64,000 nucleotides of DNA, taken from positions 186,001 through 250,000 of the forward strand of contig NZ_JACHJP010000008.1 in NCBI RefSeq assembly GCF_014203715.1, read 5' to 3'. Position numbers and translations under genes: made by a program. Below, piece by piece: positions 49,279 through 61,081 of the stretch. The DNA comes from Streptosporangium saharense. GTDB lineage: Bacteria; Actinomycetota; Actinomycetes; Streptosporangiales; Streptosporangiaceae. The notes beneath the pieces were generated by a model that saw only the letters and a program-made list of their open reading frames with translations, made no database searches and was not told the origin of the DNA. Position 1 is the first letter of the stretch. Each line of letters opens with the position of its first letter.

Positions 49279-52200
49279 TCAGTTCAGGGAGTCGACGAGG
49301 GCGAAGAGTTCGGCGTCCGAGGCGGAGTCGAGGTCGCTGTCGTCACCCGCGAGGCGGGCGTCGGAGGCGTCCTGGCCGCCGAGACGGTCGAGCAGGGCGC
49401 GCAGGCGCGGGGTGAGGTCGCCGAGCGGGTGACCCTCGGCCAGCCGCCGTTCCAGGGCGGCCTCAAGGCGGTCCAGTTCGGCCAGGCCGGGCTCACCCCG
49501 GGGCGCGGTCCCCTCGTGGGGCAACCGCTCGTCGAGGAAGGCGGCAAGCGCGGCCGGGGTCGGGTAGTCGAACACCAGGGTCGCGGGCAGCCGCAGCCCG
49601 AGCGCCTCGTGCAGGCGGCCGCGCAGCTCGACGGCGGTCAGTGAGTCGAAGCCGATCTCCTTGAACGTCCTGGTCGCCTGTACGGCCTCGGCCGAGGAGT
49701 GGCCGAGCACATCGGCGACCTGGGTGCGGACGAGGTCGACCAGCGCCCTGGTCCTGGCTTCCCCGGTCAGTCCGGCGAGCCTCTGGGCCGGGGGCTGCCC
49801 GCCCTCGGTGGCCCGCCGTACCGGAGCGCGGACCAGGCCACGCAGCAGCGGCGGGACCTCCTTGCCCTGGAAGACCGAGGGGGTGAGCCTGGCCGCGACG
49901 GCCACCGGGTCCGTCCCGGCCAGGGCGGCGTCGAACAGTTCGAGGCCCTGCTCCTCCTGGAGCGGGGTGAGGCCGCCCCTGGCCATCCGGGCGAGGTCGG
50001 CGCGGCCGAGCCCACCGGCCATGCCGCGCCGTACCGGATCGTCCAGCAGCCAGGGACCCCAGGCGATGGCCGTGCCCGGCAGTCCGGCGGCGTCGCGGCC
50101 GTGGGCGAGCGCGTCCAGGAAGGCGTTGGCGGCGGCGTAGCCCGCCTGTCCCGCCGCCCCGAACACCCCGGCGACCGAGGAGAACAGGACGAAGGCGTCG
50201 AGGTCCCGACCAAGGGTCAGTTCGTGCAGGTTGACCGCGCCGTCCACCTTGGGCCGCAGCACCGTGGCGATCCGCTCCGGGGTGAGCGACTCGACAAGTC
50301 CGTCGTCGAGCACCCCGGCGGTGTGCACCACGGCGGTCACCGGGTGCTCGGCGAGCAACCGGGCCACCTGCTCGCGGTCGGCCACGTCGCAGGCGGCGAT
50401 CGTCACCTCGGCACCCGCCTCACGCAGCTCGGCGACGAGTTCGGCCGCCCCCTCTGAGGAGGGACCGCCACGGCTGACGAGCAGCAGGCGGCGCACGCCG
50501 TACCCGGAGACCAGGTGCCGGGCCGTGAGCCGTCCAAGCGCGCCGGTGGCACCGCTGACCAGCACCGTGCCGTCCGCACGGAAGGTCGGCGGGGTCGCGT
50601 CGGCGGTGGTCCTGGCCAGTCTGGGCACGGTCACCACGCCTTGACGGATGACCAGCTGGGGTTCGTCTGTGGCCAGCGCGGCGGGCAGGGCGTCGGCGGA
50701 GGTGTCGGTTCCATCCAGGTCGAGCAGGACGAACCGGCCGGGGTGTTCGGCCTGCGCGGAGCGGACCAGGCCCCACAGGGAGGCGTGCGCGAGGTCCTCG
50801 ACGTCGTGGCCGGTGGCGTTCCTGGTGACGAACACCAGCCGGGAACTGGTGAACCGCTGGTCGGCCAGCCAGTCCTGGAGCAGCCCTAGCGCGCGGCCGG
50901 TGACGGAGCCCACCCGCTCGGCCAGGGGTCCTTCCGAAGGGGCCGTCCAGTGCGTGAGCACGGTCTCCGGGACGTCCTGGCCGGAAGTGAGCTCGTCCAG
51001 TACGGCCCAGCCGACGGTCGCCGGGGCTTCGGGAAGCCGCAGCTCGGTCAGGTCGATCCGGTAGAGGGCGTCCCGGCCCGCCGTACCGGCGCCGGTGATC
51101 GCCTTCGGGGACACCGGACGCATGACCAGCGACTCCACCGAGGCGACCGGCTCGCCCGCGGCGTCGGCGATGGCGAAGGCGACGCCGCCCTCACCGGCCG
51201 GGGTCAGCCTGGCCCGGACGGAGGAGGCACCGGAGGCGTGCAGCTCGACGCCCGTCCAGGCGAACGGCAGGCGGCCGTGCGGGGCCTCCTCGGGGGAGAC
51301 GCGCTCAAGCAGCACGGAGGCGGCCATCGCCTGGAGCACCGCGTCGAACATGCCCGGATGGACACCGAACCGGCTGGCCGCCGCGCGGCCCTCCTCGGGC
51401 AGCGTGACCTCGGCGAAGACCTCCTCGCCTCGCCGCCACAGGGCCCTCAGCCCGGCGAACAGCGGGCCGTAGGCGAAGCCGGTCTCGGTCGCGCGCCGGT
51501 AGAAGCCGTCGAGGTCGATCTCCTCGGCGCCGGGCGGCGGCCAGGCGCGCAGGTCGAAGTCCGGCGTGGCCCTGCCGGAGCCGAGAACGGCGTCGGCGTG
51601 GTGCGTCCACCCGGCGTCGGGGGCGTCCTCGGGCCGGGAGTGCACGGTGAGCGGGCGCCGTCCCACGGCGTCGGCCTGGCCGACCCGCACCTGGAGCAGC
51701 ACGCTCCCGGTGCGCGGCAGGACCAGCGGCGCCAGATGGGTGATCTCCTCGACCCGGTCACAGCCGACCCGCTCGGCCACGTGCAGCGCCAGCTCGGCGT
51801 AGGCGACACCGGGGACCACGGAGCGGCCCATGACGCCGTGCTCGGCGATCCACGGGTGGGTCCTCTCGGAGAGCGAGCCGGTGAACAGGACCCCGGTGCC
51901 GTCGGCCAGCTCGGCCGTCGCCCCGAGCATCGGGTGCTCGGCGGGCCCGAGCCCGGCCCCGGCCAGGTCGGCCGGTCCCTCCGCGTCCTCAAGCCAGTAC
52001 CGCTCCCGCTGGAAGGCGTAGACGGGCAGTTCGGTACGGCGGGCACCGCGCAACAGCCGTGCGAAGTCGACAGTGGCGCCACGCAGCTTGAGCGCGGCCA
52101 GCGCCTCGACGAACGACTGCTCCTGCGGCCGGTCCCTGCGCTGGGCGGCGACCAGCGCGAACCGGGCGCCGGGCAGGCTCTCCCGCCCCGCGGCGGTCAG

Positions 52201-55200
52201 CACCGCGTCGGGGCCGATCTCCAGGAAGGTGGTCGCGCCGCGCTCGGCCAGCGTGAGCAGCGCGTCGTGGAACCGTACGGCGTCGCGAACGTGCCGCACC
52301 CAGTACTCGGGGTCGGCTACCTCGATTGGCAGCGGGATCGTCGGCGCGTGGTAGGTCAGCGACTCGGCGACCGCGCGGAACTCCTCCAGCATCGGGTCCA
52401 TCAGCGGCGAGTGGAAGGCGTGGCTGACCCGCAGCCGCCTGGTGCGGTGCCCGCGTTCGGCGAGCCGCTCGGTGACGGCCAGCACCTCCTCCTCGTGACC
52501 GGCGACCACCACGGCCTCGGGGCCGTTGACGGCGGCCAGCGAGACCCGGTCGCCGAGCAGCGGCAGCACCTCGTCCTCGGGAGCCTGGACGGCCACCATC
52601 GCGCCACCGGCCGGGAGACCCTGCATGAGCCTGCCACGTGCGGCGACAAGCCGGGCGGCGTCGGGGAGGCTCAGCACCCCGGCGACGTGCGCGGCGGCCA
52701 GCTCACCGACCGAGTGCCCGGCGACGAAGTCGGGCCGGAGGCCGAAGGACTCGACGAGGCGGTAGAGGGCGACCTCGAAGGCGAACAGCGCGGGCTGGGT
52801 CCAGCCGGTCTGGTCCAGCAGCTCGCCTCCCTGGAAGACCACCTCGCGCAGCGGACGTTCCAGGTGCTCGTCCAGTTCGGCGCAGACGGCGACGAACGAA
52901 GCCGCGAACTCCGGGTACGCGTCGTACAGCTCACGCCCCATGCCCGGCCGCTGGGCGCCCTGGCCGGTGAAGAGGAAGGCGGTCCTCCCGGTCGCGGCCC
53001 CGCCCCGCAGACCCCGCCCGGCCGCCAGCGCCTCCAGTCCGTCCAGCAGGCTCTCCCGGTCACGAGCCACCACCGCGCCCCGGTGCGGCAGCTCGGCCCG
53101 GTGCGCGATCAGCGAGTGCGCGACATCGGGGAGTACGGCCCGCGGACGCTCGGCCAGGAAGGCGGCGAGCCGCCCGGCCTGGGCGGAGAGCGCCTGCTCG
53201 GAGTGGCCGGAGAGCAGGAAGGGGACGGCGCTGTGCCGGGTTGGGGTGGCGGGATCCGGTTCCCTTTGGGGGGTTTGTTCGAGGGTGATGGGGGCGTTGG
53301 TGCCGCTGGTCGAGGCGGTGGGGTCCGGGTCTTCTTGGGGGTTTTGTCCGGGGGTGGTGCCGCTGGTCTGGGTGGCGGGGGCCGGTTCCCCTTGGGGGGC
53401 CTGCTCAGGGATGACGTGGGTGTCGGTGGAGCTGGTCTGGGGTGAGAGCGGGGACGGGATGGTGCCGTGACCGGCCGGGGCGGTGGGGTTCGGTTCTTCC
53501 TGGGGGATTTGTCCGGGGGTGATGGGGGCGGTGAAGGCCGGTTCCTTCTGGGGGCTCCGCTCAGGGGTGACGTGGGTGTCGGTGGGGCTGGTCTGGGGGG
53601 CGAGCGGGGACGGGACGGCGCCGTGACCGGTCGGGGCGGTGGGGTTCGGTTCTTCCTGGGGGGCCTGTTCGAGGATGACGTGGGCGTTGGTGCCGCTGAT
53701 GCCGAAGGAGGAGATGCCCGCCCGGCGTGGTCTGCCCGTCTCGGGCCATGAACGAGCCTCGGTGAGCAGTTCGACGGCTCCCGAGGTCCAGTCGACCTCC
53801 GGGGTGGGCGCGTCCACGTGCAGGGTGCGGGGGAGCGTGCCGTACCGCATCGCCAGGACCGTCTTGATGATGCCGCCGACACCGGCGGCGGCCTGGGTGT
53901 GGCCGAGGTTGGACTTCAGCGAGCCGAGCAGCAACGGCTGTGAGCGGTTCTGGCCGTAGGTGGCGAGCAACGCCTGGGCCTCGATGGGGTCGCCGAGTCT
54001 GGTGCCGGTGCCGTGGGCCTCGACGGCGTCCACCTCGGCCGGGGTGAGCCCGGCGGCGCTCAGGGCCTCGCGGATCACCCGTTCCTGGGCGGGGCCGTTG
54101 GGCGCGGTGAGGCCGTTGGAGGCGCCGTCCTGGTTGATCGCGGTGGCCTTGACGACCGCGAGCACCGGGTGCCCGTTGCGGCGGGCGTCGGAGAGCCGTT
54201 CGACCAGGAGGACGCCCACGCCCTCCGCGAAGCCGGTGCCGTCGGCGGAGGCGGCGAAGGCCTTGCACCGGCCGTCGGCCGCCATGCCGCCCTGCCGGTC
54301 GAACTCGGCGAACAGCCCAGGAGTGGACATCACGGCCACCCCGCCCGCCAGCGCCAGGTCGCATTCGCCACGCCGCAGCGCCGCGACCGCCAGGTGCAGG
54401 GCGACCAGCGAGGAGGAGCAGGCCGTGTCCACGGTGATCGCCGGACCCTCGAAGCCGAAGGTGTAGGCCACCCGGCCGGAGATCACGCTCGCCGCGCTGC
54501 CGTTGCCGAGATAGCCCTCGACCTCGGCGGGGACGCGGCGCAGCCGCGAGGCGTAGTCCTGGCCGCTGGTGCCGGTGAACACGCCGACCCGGCCGCCCCG
54601 CACGGAAGTCGGGTCGATCCCGGCCCGCTCGAAGGTCTCCCACGAGGTCTCCAAGAGGAGCCGCTGCTGCGGGTCCATGGCGAGCGCCTCGCGGGGGCTG
54701 ATCCCGAAGAACGCGGCGTCGAACTCGGCGGCGTCGTGCAGGAAACCGCCCTGCCCCTCGCCCTCCCAGCCACGGTCGGTGGGGAAGCCGGTCAGCGCGT
54801 CGCCACCGTCCAGCACGAGCCGCCACAGCTCCTCGGGCGAGCTCACCCCGCCCGGGTAGCGGCAGCCCATCGCCACGATCGCGACGGCGTCCTCGTCGGC
54901 CACGGTCGTGGCCTGTACGGCGGGCGCGGCCTCGGCCGTACCCAGCAGGTGGGCGCGCAGGTGGCGGGCCAGGGCGGTCGGGGTCGGGTGGTCGAAGACC
55001 AGGGTGGCGGGCAGGCGCAGCCCGGTCGCCGTGTTGAGCCGGTTGCGCAGCTCGACGGCGGTCAGCGAGTCGAAGCCGAGGTCCTTGAACGCGCGCCCGG
55101 CGTCGATCTCGTCCGCCGACGCGTGCCCGAGCACGGCGGCGGCGTGAGCGCGCACCAGGTCGAGCAGCTCGGCCTCCCCGAGGGCGGCCAGCCGTTCGGT

Positions 55201-58200
55201 CAGCGCGGAACCACGCGGGCCGGAGACCGCCTCTGCCCTCCTACGGGCCGGGGCCCGCACCAGGCCGCGCAGCAGCGCCGGGACGGGGCCGCGCCCGCGC
55301 TGGGCCGAGAGGTCGAGGTCGGCGGGCAGCAGCAGCGGCTCGTCCAGCAGCGAGGCCGCGTCGTACAGGGCCATGCCGAGTTCGGAGGTGAGCGGGGTCA
55401 TGCCGCCCCTGCCCATCCGCTCGACGTCGCGGGCGTCCAGGTGCCCGGTCATCGCGCTGCGCCGCTCCCACAGGCCCCAGGCGAGCGACTGCGCGGGCAG
55501 GCCCAGGGCGCGGCGGTGCTGGGCGAGGGCGTCGAGCAGCGTGTTGGCCGCGGCGTATCCGCCCTGACCGGCGCCGCCGAGCACCCCCGCGGCCGAGGAG
55601 AACAGGACGAAGCAGGCGAGATCGTGGTCGGCCGTCAGCTCGTGCAGGTTGAGCGCGCCGTCCACCTTCGGCCGTAGCACGGCATCGACCCGCTCCGGGG
55701 TGAGCGAACCGATCACGCCGTCGTCCAGGACGCCCGCGGTGTGCACCACGCCGGTCAGCCGTACGCCGGAGAGCAGCGCGGCGAGCTGCTCGCGGTCCGC
55801 GACGTCGCACGCGGCGACGGTCACCTCGGCGCCGTGCTCGACGAGTTCGGCGACGAGCTCGGCGGTGCCCGGGGTGTTGGGGCCGCCTCTGCTGGTGAGC
55901 AGCAGGTGCCGGACGCCGTGCTCGACGACCAGGTGACGGGCGAGCAGGGCGCCGAGGGTGCCGGTGCCGCCGGTGATCAGGACGGTGTCCTCGGGGTCGA
56001 GCGCGGGCGGGACGGTCAGCACGACCTTGCCGATGTGTTTGGCCTGGCTGACGTACCGGAAGGCGTCGGCGGCGCGCCGTACGTCCCAGGTGGTGGTCGG
56101 CAGCGGACGCAGCGCACCCGCCTCGAACAGCGCGACCAGCTCGGAGAGCATCTCGCCGATCCGCTCCGGGCCCGCCTCGAACAGCTCGAAGGCACGGTAG
56201 GCCACGCCGGGGTGCCGGGCCGCGACCTCCTGGGCGTCCCGGATGTCGGTCTTGCCCATCTCGACGAACCGGCCGCCCCGAGGCAGCAGTCCGAGTGAGG
56301 TGTCCACGAACTCCCTGGCCAGCGCGTTGAGCACGACGTCCACGCCGGCACCGTCGGTGGCCTTCAGGAACGTGGCCCCGAAGTCCAGGGTTCGGGAGTC
56401 GGCCAGATGGAGACCATCCAGGCCGAGCGCGTCCCACTTGCCCCGGCTTGCGGTGCCGTACACCTCGGCACCCAGGTGACGGGCGAGCTGGACGGCGGCC
56501 ATGCCCACCCCACCGGCGGCGGCGTGCACCAGGACGGACTCGCCCGCGCGCAGTCCCGCGAGATCGACGAGCGCGTAGTAGGCGGTGAGGAAGACGATCG
56601 GGACGGACGCCGCCTCGGTGAAGTCCCAGCCCTGCGGCATCCTCACCAGCAGCCGGTGGTCGGTGACCGCGACGGTGCCGAAGGAGCCCGCGAACATGCC
56701 CATCACCCGGTCGCCGGGGGCGAGGCCGGTGACGTCGTCGGCGACCTCGATGACGACGCCCGCGCCCTCGTTGCCGAGCAGCCCGGCCTGGCCGGGATAC
56801 ATGCCGAGCGCGTTGAGCACGTCGCGGAAGTTGAGGCCCGCCGCGCGCAGGGCTACCCGGACGTGGCCGGGGGCGAGCGGTTCCAGGGTCTCGGGGCAGG
56901 CCACGAGGGACAGGTTGTCCAGGGTTCCCCGGTCCGCGATGTCCAGCCGCCACGGGGTGCCCGCCGGGGGCCTGAGCGCGGTCGAGGTCGCGGCGCGGGC
57001 CAGTCTGGCGGCCAGTACGGTGCCGTCGCGCAGGGCGAGCCGGGGCTCACTGGTGGCCAGCGCGGCGGGCAGCGCGGCGGCGGAGGCCTCGGTGCCGTCC
57101 AGGTCGACCAGGACGATCCGGTCGGGGTTCTCCGACTGCGCGGACTGGGCCAGCCCCCACAGGGCGGAGCAGGCCAGGTCGGTCACGTCCTCACCGGGCC
57201 GGACGGCGACGGCGCCGGTGGTGGCGATCACCAGCCGGGCGTGCGCGTAGCGGTCCTCGGCGAGCCAGGTCCGCAGCAGCTCAAGCACCCGGCGCGTGAC
57301 GGCGTGGACCCGCTCGGCGGTGCCGCCCTCAGCGGGCGCCACGACCGGCACCAGCACGGTCGCGGGGACCTCGGTGGGCAGCAGGTCAAGACTCTCGGTC
57401 CGGTACGGCTCCGCGGCCTCGTCGGGGAGCGGCACGGCTACCCAGTCGATCCGGAACAGGGAGTCGGCCGTCGTGTCCGGCCTCAGCGTGTCGGCGGCCA
57501 GTGGACGCAGCACGAAGGAGTCGGCACTCGCCACCGGGGCGCCGGAACCGTCGGCGACCAGCAGCGAGACGCTGTCCTGGCCGGTGCGGGTGAGGCGGAC
57601 GCGCAGCTCGGCGGCGCCGGAGGCGTGCAGCGTCACCCCGCTCCAGGCGAACGGCAGGTGACCGAGCCCCCGGCCATCCTGTACGGCACAGCCGAGCGCG
57701 TGCAGGGCGGCGTCCAGCAGCGCCGGGTGCAGTCCGTAGCGCTCGGCCTGTTCCCGCTGACCCTCGGGCAGCCGGACCTCGGCGTAGACGTCCTCGCCGT
57801 CCAGCCAGGCGGCGCGCAGGCCACGGAAGGCCGGGCCGTACCCGAGACCGCCCTCGGCGAGCCGTTCGTAGTAGCCGTCCAGGTCAACGGCGGTCGCGCC
57901 CTGCGGCGGCCAGGCGGTCAGCCGTTCCCCGGTCACCGGGGCATTTTGGGCGAGGAAGCCGCTGGCGTGGCGGTCCCAGGGAGCGTCCTGCGCGGCGTCC
58001 TCCCGACGGGAGTGGACGGTGACCTCGCGCCGCCCTCCCTCGTCGGCCGGGCCGACCCGCACCTGGAGGGCGACGCCGCCGCGCTCGGGCAGCACCAGCG
58101 GACTCTCCAGGGTCAGTTCGTCAACCCGCTCACAGCCGACCTGGTCCCCGGCGTGAACCAGCAGGTCCAGGAAGGCCGTGCCGGGCAGCAGGACGGACCC

Positions 58201-61053
58201 GAGCACGGCGTGGTCGGCCAGCCAGGGGTGGGTGCGCAGCGAGAGGCGGCCGGTGAGCAGCAGCCCGTCCCCGTCGGCCAGGGTGAGCGAGGCACCGAGC
58301 AGCGGGTGGTCGGCGCCGCCGAGACCCAGGTCCGCGGCGTCGCCCGCGCCGCCCGCGACGGTGTCCAGCCAGTAGCGCTCCTGCTGGAAGGGGTAGGTGG
58401 GCAGGTCGATCCGGTGGGCGCCGGGGAAGACGGTGCCCCACCCGATCTCGTGGCCGCGCACGTACAGCGCGGCGAGCGCGGCGCGGAACCGGGCGGGCCC
58501 ACCCTGGTTGCGGCTCAGCGTGCCGACGGCGACGGCTGTGGCCTCGGCGCTGTCCAGGGTGTCCTGTACGGCGGAGGCGAGCACGGGATGTGGACTTGCC
58601 TCGACGAAGAAGGCGTGCCCGTCGGCCGCCAGGGCGCGCACCCCCTCCTCAAGCCGGACGGTCCGCCGCAGGTTGCGGTACCAGTACGCGGCGTCGGTCT
58701 CGGCCCGGTCGATCCAGCGGTTCTCCAGGGTGGACCAGAAGGGGATCTGCGGCTTCTGCGGGGTGACCGAGGCGAGCAGCGTCAGCAGCTCCTCATGGAG
58801 TCGCTCGACGTGGGCGGAGTGCGAGGCGTAGTCCACCGGAACGCGCCGGTTGTGGACCCCTTGTTCGTCGAGTACGGCCTGCAGCTCGTCGAGGGCGTCG
58901 CTGTCGCCGGAGACGACGGTCGAGGAGGGTCCGTTGAGGGCGGCTACTGCCAGGCGCTCGTGCCAGGGGGTCAGGTCGATCTGACTTGTGGGGAGTGAGA
59001 CGGACAGCATGCCGCCGTTTCCGGCGATGGCGGTGATGGCCTGCGATCTGAGGGCCACGACGCGGGCGCCGTCTTTCAGCGACAGCGCTCCGGAGACGGT
59101 CGCGGCGGCGATCTCGCCCTGGGAGTGGCCGATCACGGCGTCGGGGTGGACACCGTACGAGCGCCACAACGCGGCGAGGGAGACCATGACGGCCCACAGC
59201 GCGGGCTGGACCACGTCAACCCGGTCAAGGGAGCCTTGCAGTTCTTCGAGGAGGTCCCAGTCGGTGAACTCGGCGAGGGCTTCGGCGCACTCGGTGAGGC
59301 GCTGGGCGAAGACCGGTTCGGTGGCGAGGAGGTCAACCGCCATACCCGCCCACTGGGCGCCCTGACCGGGGAAGACGAACACGGTCTTGCCGCTCACGTC
59401 GGCGGTGCCGGTCACCACCGAGGGCGACTCTTCACCGGTCGCGAACGCGTCGAGTGCGGCGGCCAGTCCCTCGTGGCCGTCGGCGACGGCGACCGCGCGC
59501 CTGACGAAACCGGAACGCCCGGTGGCCAGCGAGTGGCCGAGGTCTGCGAGCCCGGGGGCGGTGTCCAGGTGCTCGCGCAGCCGTTCCGCCTGGGCGCGCA
59601 GCGCCCGCTCGGTCTTGGCGGAGAAGGGGAAGGGAATCGGGCCGGTCCGCTCGGACGGCTGCGGTTCGGGGGTCTCGGGGGCCTGTTCGAGGATGACGTG
59701 GGCGTTGGTGCCGCTGACGCCGAAGGAGGAGACGCCCGCCCTGCGCGGCCGTCCCGTCTCGGGCCACTCCCTGGCCTCGGTGAGCAGCTCGACCGACCCG
59801 GCCGACCAGTCCACGTGTGTGGAGGGACGGTCCACGTGCAGGGTTTTCGGCAGCAGGCCGTACCGCATCGCCAGGACCATCTTGATGACACCGGCGACAC
59901 CTGCGGCGGCCTGGGTGTGGCCGATGTTCGACTTGATCGAGCCGAGCAGCAACGGCTGTGAGCGGTTCTGGCCGTAGGTGGCCAGGAGTGCCTGGGCCTC
60001 GATGGGGTCGCCGAGGCGGGTGCCGGTGCCATGGGCTTCCACGGCGTCGACGTCGGCGGTGGAGAGCCGGGCGTTCTCCAGCGCCTGCTGGATGACCCGC
60101 TGCTGGGAGGGGCCGTTCGGCGCCGTGAGCCCGCTGGAGGCGCCGTCCTGGTTGACGGCGCTGCCCCGGATGACCGCCAGGACCGGGTGTCCGTTGCGCT
60201 GGGCGTCCGAGAGGCGTTCGAGCAGCAGCACGCCCGCGCCCTCGCCCCAGCCGGTGCCGTCCGCCGCGTCGGCGAAGGCCTTGCAGCGCCCGTCCCCGGC
60301 CAGCGCGGACTGCTTGGAGAACTCCACGAAGGACAGCGGCGTGGACATCACCGTGACACCGCCCGCCAGGGCGAGGGAGCACTCGTCCTGGCGGAGCGCC
60401 TGGACGGCCAGGTGCAGGGCGACCAGCGAGGCCGAGCAGGCGGTGTCCACGGTGACCGCGGGGCCCTCAAGGCCGAAGGTGTACGAGAGGCGGCCGGAGA
60501 CCACGCTCGCGCTGATGCCGGTCGCGAGGTAGCCCTCGCCCGCCGCGGGCGACCTGGTGACCAGCGCCGCGTAGTCCTGCCCGTTGGTGCCCGCGAAGAC
60601 GCCGGTCCTGCTGCCCCGCAGTGTCTGCGGGTCGATCCCGGCCCGCTCGAAGGCCTCCCAGGAGGTCTCCAGGAGCAGCCGCTGCTGGGGGTCCATCACC
60701 AGCGCCTCGCGCGGGCTGATCCCGAAGAAGCCCGCGTCGAACCGTGAGGCGTCGTACAGGAACCCGGCCTCGCGGACGTAGGAGGCGCCGGTGCCGTCGG
60801 TGTCGCCGTCGAACAGCCGGTCGATGTCCCAGCCACGGTCGGTGGGGAACTCGCCGACGGCGTCGCCGCCCTCGGCGAGCAGTCGCCACAGGTCCTCGGG
60901 TGTCCGTACGTCGCCGGGGAACCGGCAGCTCATCGCCACGACCGCGATCGGCTCGTGGTCGGCTTCCTCAAGTTCGCGAACCCGCTGGCGTGTCCTCCGC
61001 AGGTCTGCGGTCACCTTCTTGAGGTAATCGACGACCTTGTCATCCGTCCGCAT
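49279..61053 (-). CDS. Type I PKS, two modules KS-AT-DH-ER-KR-ACP / KS-AT-DH-KR-ACP (PKS2)
   Basis: A 3924-residue bimodular protein. Module A: docking helix 1-32; KS 33-455 (DTACSAS); short normal linker; AT about 563-860 with YASH (methylmalonyl); DH from 918 ([11 protein letters not shown]); ER about 1364-1690 ([38 protein letters not shown]); KR about 1691-1870 (LDD, YAAAN); ACP near 1996. Module B: KS about 2058-2460 (DTACSSS); repeat-expanded linker to 2610; AT about 2696-2990 with GHSVGE and HAFH (malonyl); DH from 3041 ([11 protein letters not shown]); KR from 3498 (LDD, YAAAN); ACP near 3800; C-terminal docking helices. All domains look active. ATG at 61053 with GGAAGGTG. Module A should give a fully reduced methyl-branched unit, module B a double bond. 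Confidence 0.94.
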   Translation of the reverse strand: MRTDDKVVDYLKKVTADLRRTRQRVRELEEADHEPIAVVAMSCRFPGDVRTPEDLWRLLAEGGDAVGEFPTDRGWDIDRLFDGDTDGTGASYVREAGFLYDASRFDAGFFGISPREALVMDPQQRLLLETSWEAFERAGIDPQTLRGSRTGVFAGTNGQDYAALVTRSPAAGEGYLATGISASVVSGRLSYTFGLEGPAVTVDTACSASLVALHLAVQALRQDECSLALAGGVTVMSTPLSFVEFSKQSALAGDGRCKAFADAADGTGWGEGAGVLLLERLSDAQRNGHPVLAVIRGSAVNQDGASSGLTAPNGPSQQRVIQQALENARLSTADVDAVEAHGTGTRLGDPIEAQALLATYGQNRSQPLLLGSIKSNIGHTQAAAGVAGVIKMVLAMRYGLLPKTLHVDRPSTHVDWSAGSVELLTEAREWPETGRPRRAGVSSFGVSGTNAHVILEQAPETPEPQPSERTGPIPFPFSAKTERALRAQAERLREHLDTAPGLADLGHSLATGRSGFVRRAVAVADGHEGLAAALDAFATGEESPSVVTGTADVSGKTVFVFPGQGAQWAGMAVDLLATEPVFAQRLTECAEALAEFTDWDLLEELQGSLDRVDVVQPALWAVMVSLAALWRSYGVHPDAVIGHSQGEIAAATVSGALSLKDGARVVALRSQAITAIAGNGGMLSVSLPTSQIDLTPWHERLAVAALNGPSSTVVSGDSDALDELQAVLDEQGVHNRRVPVDYASHSAHVERLHEELLTLLASVTPQKPQIPFWSTLENRWIDRAETDAAYWYRNLRRTVRLEEGVRALAADGHAFFVEASPHPVLASAVQDTLDSAEATAVAVGTLSRNQGGPARFRAALAALYVRGHEIGWGTVFPGAHRIDLPTYPFQQERYWLDTVAGGAGDAADLGLGGADHPLLGASLTLADGDGLLLTGRLSLRTHPWLADHAVLGSVLLPGTAFLDLLVHAGDQVGCERVDELTLESPLVLPERGGVALQVRVGPADEGGRREVTVHSRREDAAQDAPWDRHASGFLAQNAPVTGERLTAWPPQGATAVDLDGYYERLAEGGLGYGPAFRGLRAAWLDGEDVYAEVRLPEGQREQAERYGLHPALLDAALHALGCAVQDGRGLGHLPFAWSGVTLHASGAAELRVRLTRTGQDSVSLLVADGSGAPVASADSFVLRPLAADTLRPDTTADSLFRIDWVAVPLPDEAAEPYRTESLDLLPTEVPATVLVPVVAPAEGGTAERVHAVTRRVLELLRTWLAEDRYAHARLVIATTGAVAVRPGEDVTDLACSALWGLAQSAQSENPDRIVLVDLDGTEASAAALPAALATSEPRLALRDGTVLAARLARAATSTALRPPAGTPWRLDIADRGTLDNLSLVACPETLEPLAPGHVRVALRAAGLNFRDVLNALGMYPGQAGLLGNEGAGVVIEVADDVTGLAPGDRVMGMFAGSFGTVAVTDHRLLVRMPQGWDFTEAASVPIVFLTAYYALVDLAGLRAGESVLVHAAAGGVGMAAVQLARHLGAEVYGTASRGKWDALGLDGLHLADSRTLDFGATFLKATDGAGVDVVLNALAREFVDTSLGLLPRGGRFVEMGKTDIRDAQEVAARHPGVAYRAFELFEAGPERIGEMLSELVALFEAGALRPLPTTTWDVRRAADAFRYVSQAKHIGKVVLTVPPALDPEDTVLITGGTGTLGALLARHLVVEHGVRHLLLTSRGGPNTPGTAELVAELVEHGAEVTVAACDVADREQLAALLSGVRLTGVVHTAGVLDDGVIGSLTPERVDAVLRPKVDGALNLHELTADHDLACFVLFSSAAGVLGGAGQGGYAAANTLLDALAQHRRALGLPAQSLAWGLWERRSAMTGHLDARDVERMGRGGMTPLTSELGMALYDAASLLDEPLLLPADLDLSAQRGRGPVPALLRGLVRAPARRRAEAVSGPRGSALTERLAALGEAELLDLVRAHAAAVLGHASADEIDAGRAFKDLGFDSLTAVELRNRLNTATGLRLPATLVFDHPTPTALARHLRAHLLGTAEAAPAVQATTVADEDAVAIVAMGCRYPGGVSSPEELWRLVLDGGDALTGFPTDRGWEGEGQGGFLHDAAEFDAAFFGISPREALAMDPQQRLLLETSWETFERAGIDPTSVRGGRVGVFTGTSGQDYASRLRRVPAEVEGYLGNGSAASVISGRVAYTFGFEGPAITVDTACSSSLVALHLAVAALRRGECDLALAGGVAVMSTPGLFAEFDRQGGMAADGRCKAFAASADGTGFAEGVGVLLVERLSDARRNGHPVLAVVKATAINQDGASNGLTAPNGPAQERVIREALSAAGLTPAEVDAVEAHGTGTRLGDPIEAQALLATYGQNRSQPLLLGSLKSNLGHTQAAAGVGGIIKTVLAMRYGTLPRTLHVDAPTPEVDWTSGAVELLTEARSWPETGRPRRAGISSFGISGTNAHVILEQAPQEEPNPTAPTGHGAVPSPLAPQTSPTDTHVTPERSPQKEPAFTAPITPGQIPQEEPNPTAPAGHGTIPSPLSPQTSSTDTHVIPEQAPQGEPAPATQTSGTTPGQNPQEDPDPTASTSGTNAPITLEQTPQREPDPATPTRHSAVPFLLSGHSEQALSAQAGRLAAFLAERPRAVLPDVAHSLIAHRAELPHRGAVVARDRESLLDGLEALAAGRGLRGGAATGRTAFLFTGQGAQRPGMGRELYDAYPEFAASFVAVCAELDEHLERPLREVVFQGGELLDQTGWTQPALFAFEVALYRLVESFGLRPDFVAGHSVGELAAAHVAGVLSLPDAARLVAARGRLMQGLPAGGAMVAVQAPEDEVLPLLGDRVSLAAVNGPEAVVVAGHEEEVLAVTERLAERGHRTRRLRVSHAFHSPLMDPMLEEFRAVAESLTYHAPTIPLPIEVADPEYWVRHVRDAVRFHDALLTLAERGATTFLEIGPDAVLTAAGRESLPGARFALVAAQRRDRPQEQSFVEALAALKLRGATVDFARLLRGARRTELPVYAFQRERYWLEDAEGPADLAGAGLGPAEHPMLGATAELADGTGVLFTGSLSERTHPWIAEHGVMGRSVVPGVAYAELALHVAERVGCDRVEEITHLAPLVLPRTGSVLLQVRVGQADAVGRRPLTVHSRPEDAPDAGWTHHADAVLGSGRATPDFDLRAWPPPGAEEIDLDGFYRRATETGFAYGPLFAGLRALWRRGEEVFAEVTLPEEGRAAASRFGVHPGMFDAVLQAMAASVLLERVSPEEAPHGRLPFAWTGVELHASGASSVRARLTPAGEGGVAFAIADAAGEPVASVESLVMRPVSPKAITGAGTAGRDALYRIDLTELRLPEAPATVGWAVLDELTSGQDVPETVLTHWTAPSEGPLAERVGSVTGRALGLLQDWLADQRFTSSRLVFVTRNATGHDVEDLAHASLWGLVRSAQAEHPGRFVLLDLDGTDTSADALPAALATDEPQLVIRQGVVTVPRLARTTADATPPTFRADGTVLVSGATGALGRLTARHLVSGYGVRRLLLVSRGGPSSEGAAELVAELREAGAEVTIAACDVADREQVARLLAEHPVTAVVHTAGVLDDGLVESLTPERIATVLRPKVDGAVNLHELTLGRDLDAFVLFSSVAGVFGAAGQAGYAAANAFLDALAHGRDAAGLPGTAIAWGPWLLDDPVRRGMAGGLGRADLARMARGGLTPLQEEQGLELFDAALAGTDPVAVAARLTPSVFQGKEVPPLLRGLVRAPVRRATEGGQPPAQRLAGLTGEARTRALVDLVRTQVADVLGHSSAEAVQATRTFKEIGFDSLTAVELRGRLHEALGLRLPATLVFDYPTPAALAAFLDERLPHEGTAPRGEPGLAELDRLEAALERRLAEGHPLGDLTPRLRALLDRLGGQDASDARLAGDDSDLDSASDAELFALVDSLN
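53223..53690 (-). repeat. Repeat expansion in the KS-AT linker of PKS2 module B
   Basis: About 156 residues. The KS tail motif [17 protein letters not shown] recurs in altered form ([39 protein letters not shown]), alternating with [17 protein letters not shown]-like pieces that echo the AT-side sequence [13 protein letters not shown]. About five or six rounds, Pro/Thr-rich, in frame. The expansion is again built from linker border sequence. Confidence 0.85.
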
Positions 61054-61081
61054 TGAACACCTTCCAGCAGGCTTTATCCGT

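Noticed and set aside
50950-58998. Very long plus-strand open frames across PKS2
   Set aside because: Antisense to intact KS/AT/DH/ER/KR/ACP coding sequence and without recognisable domains.
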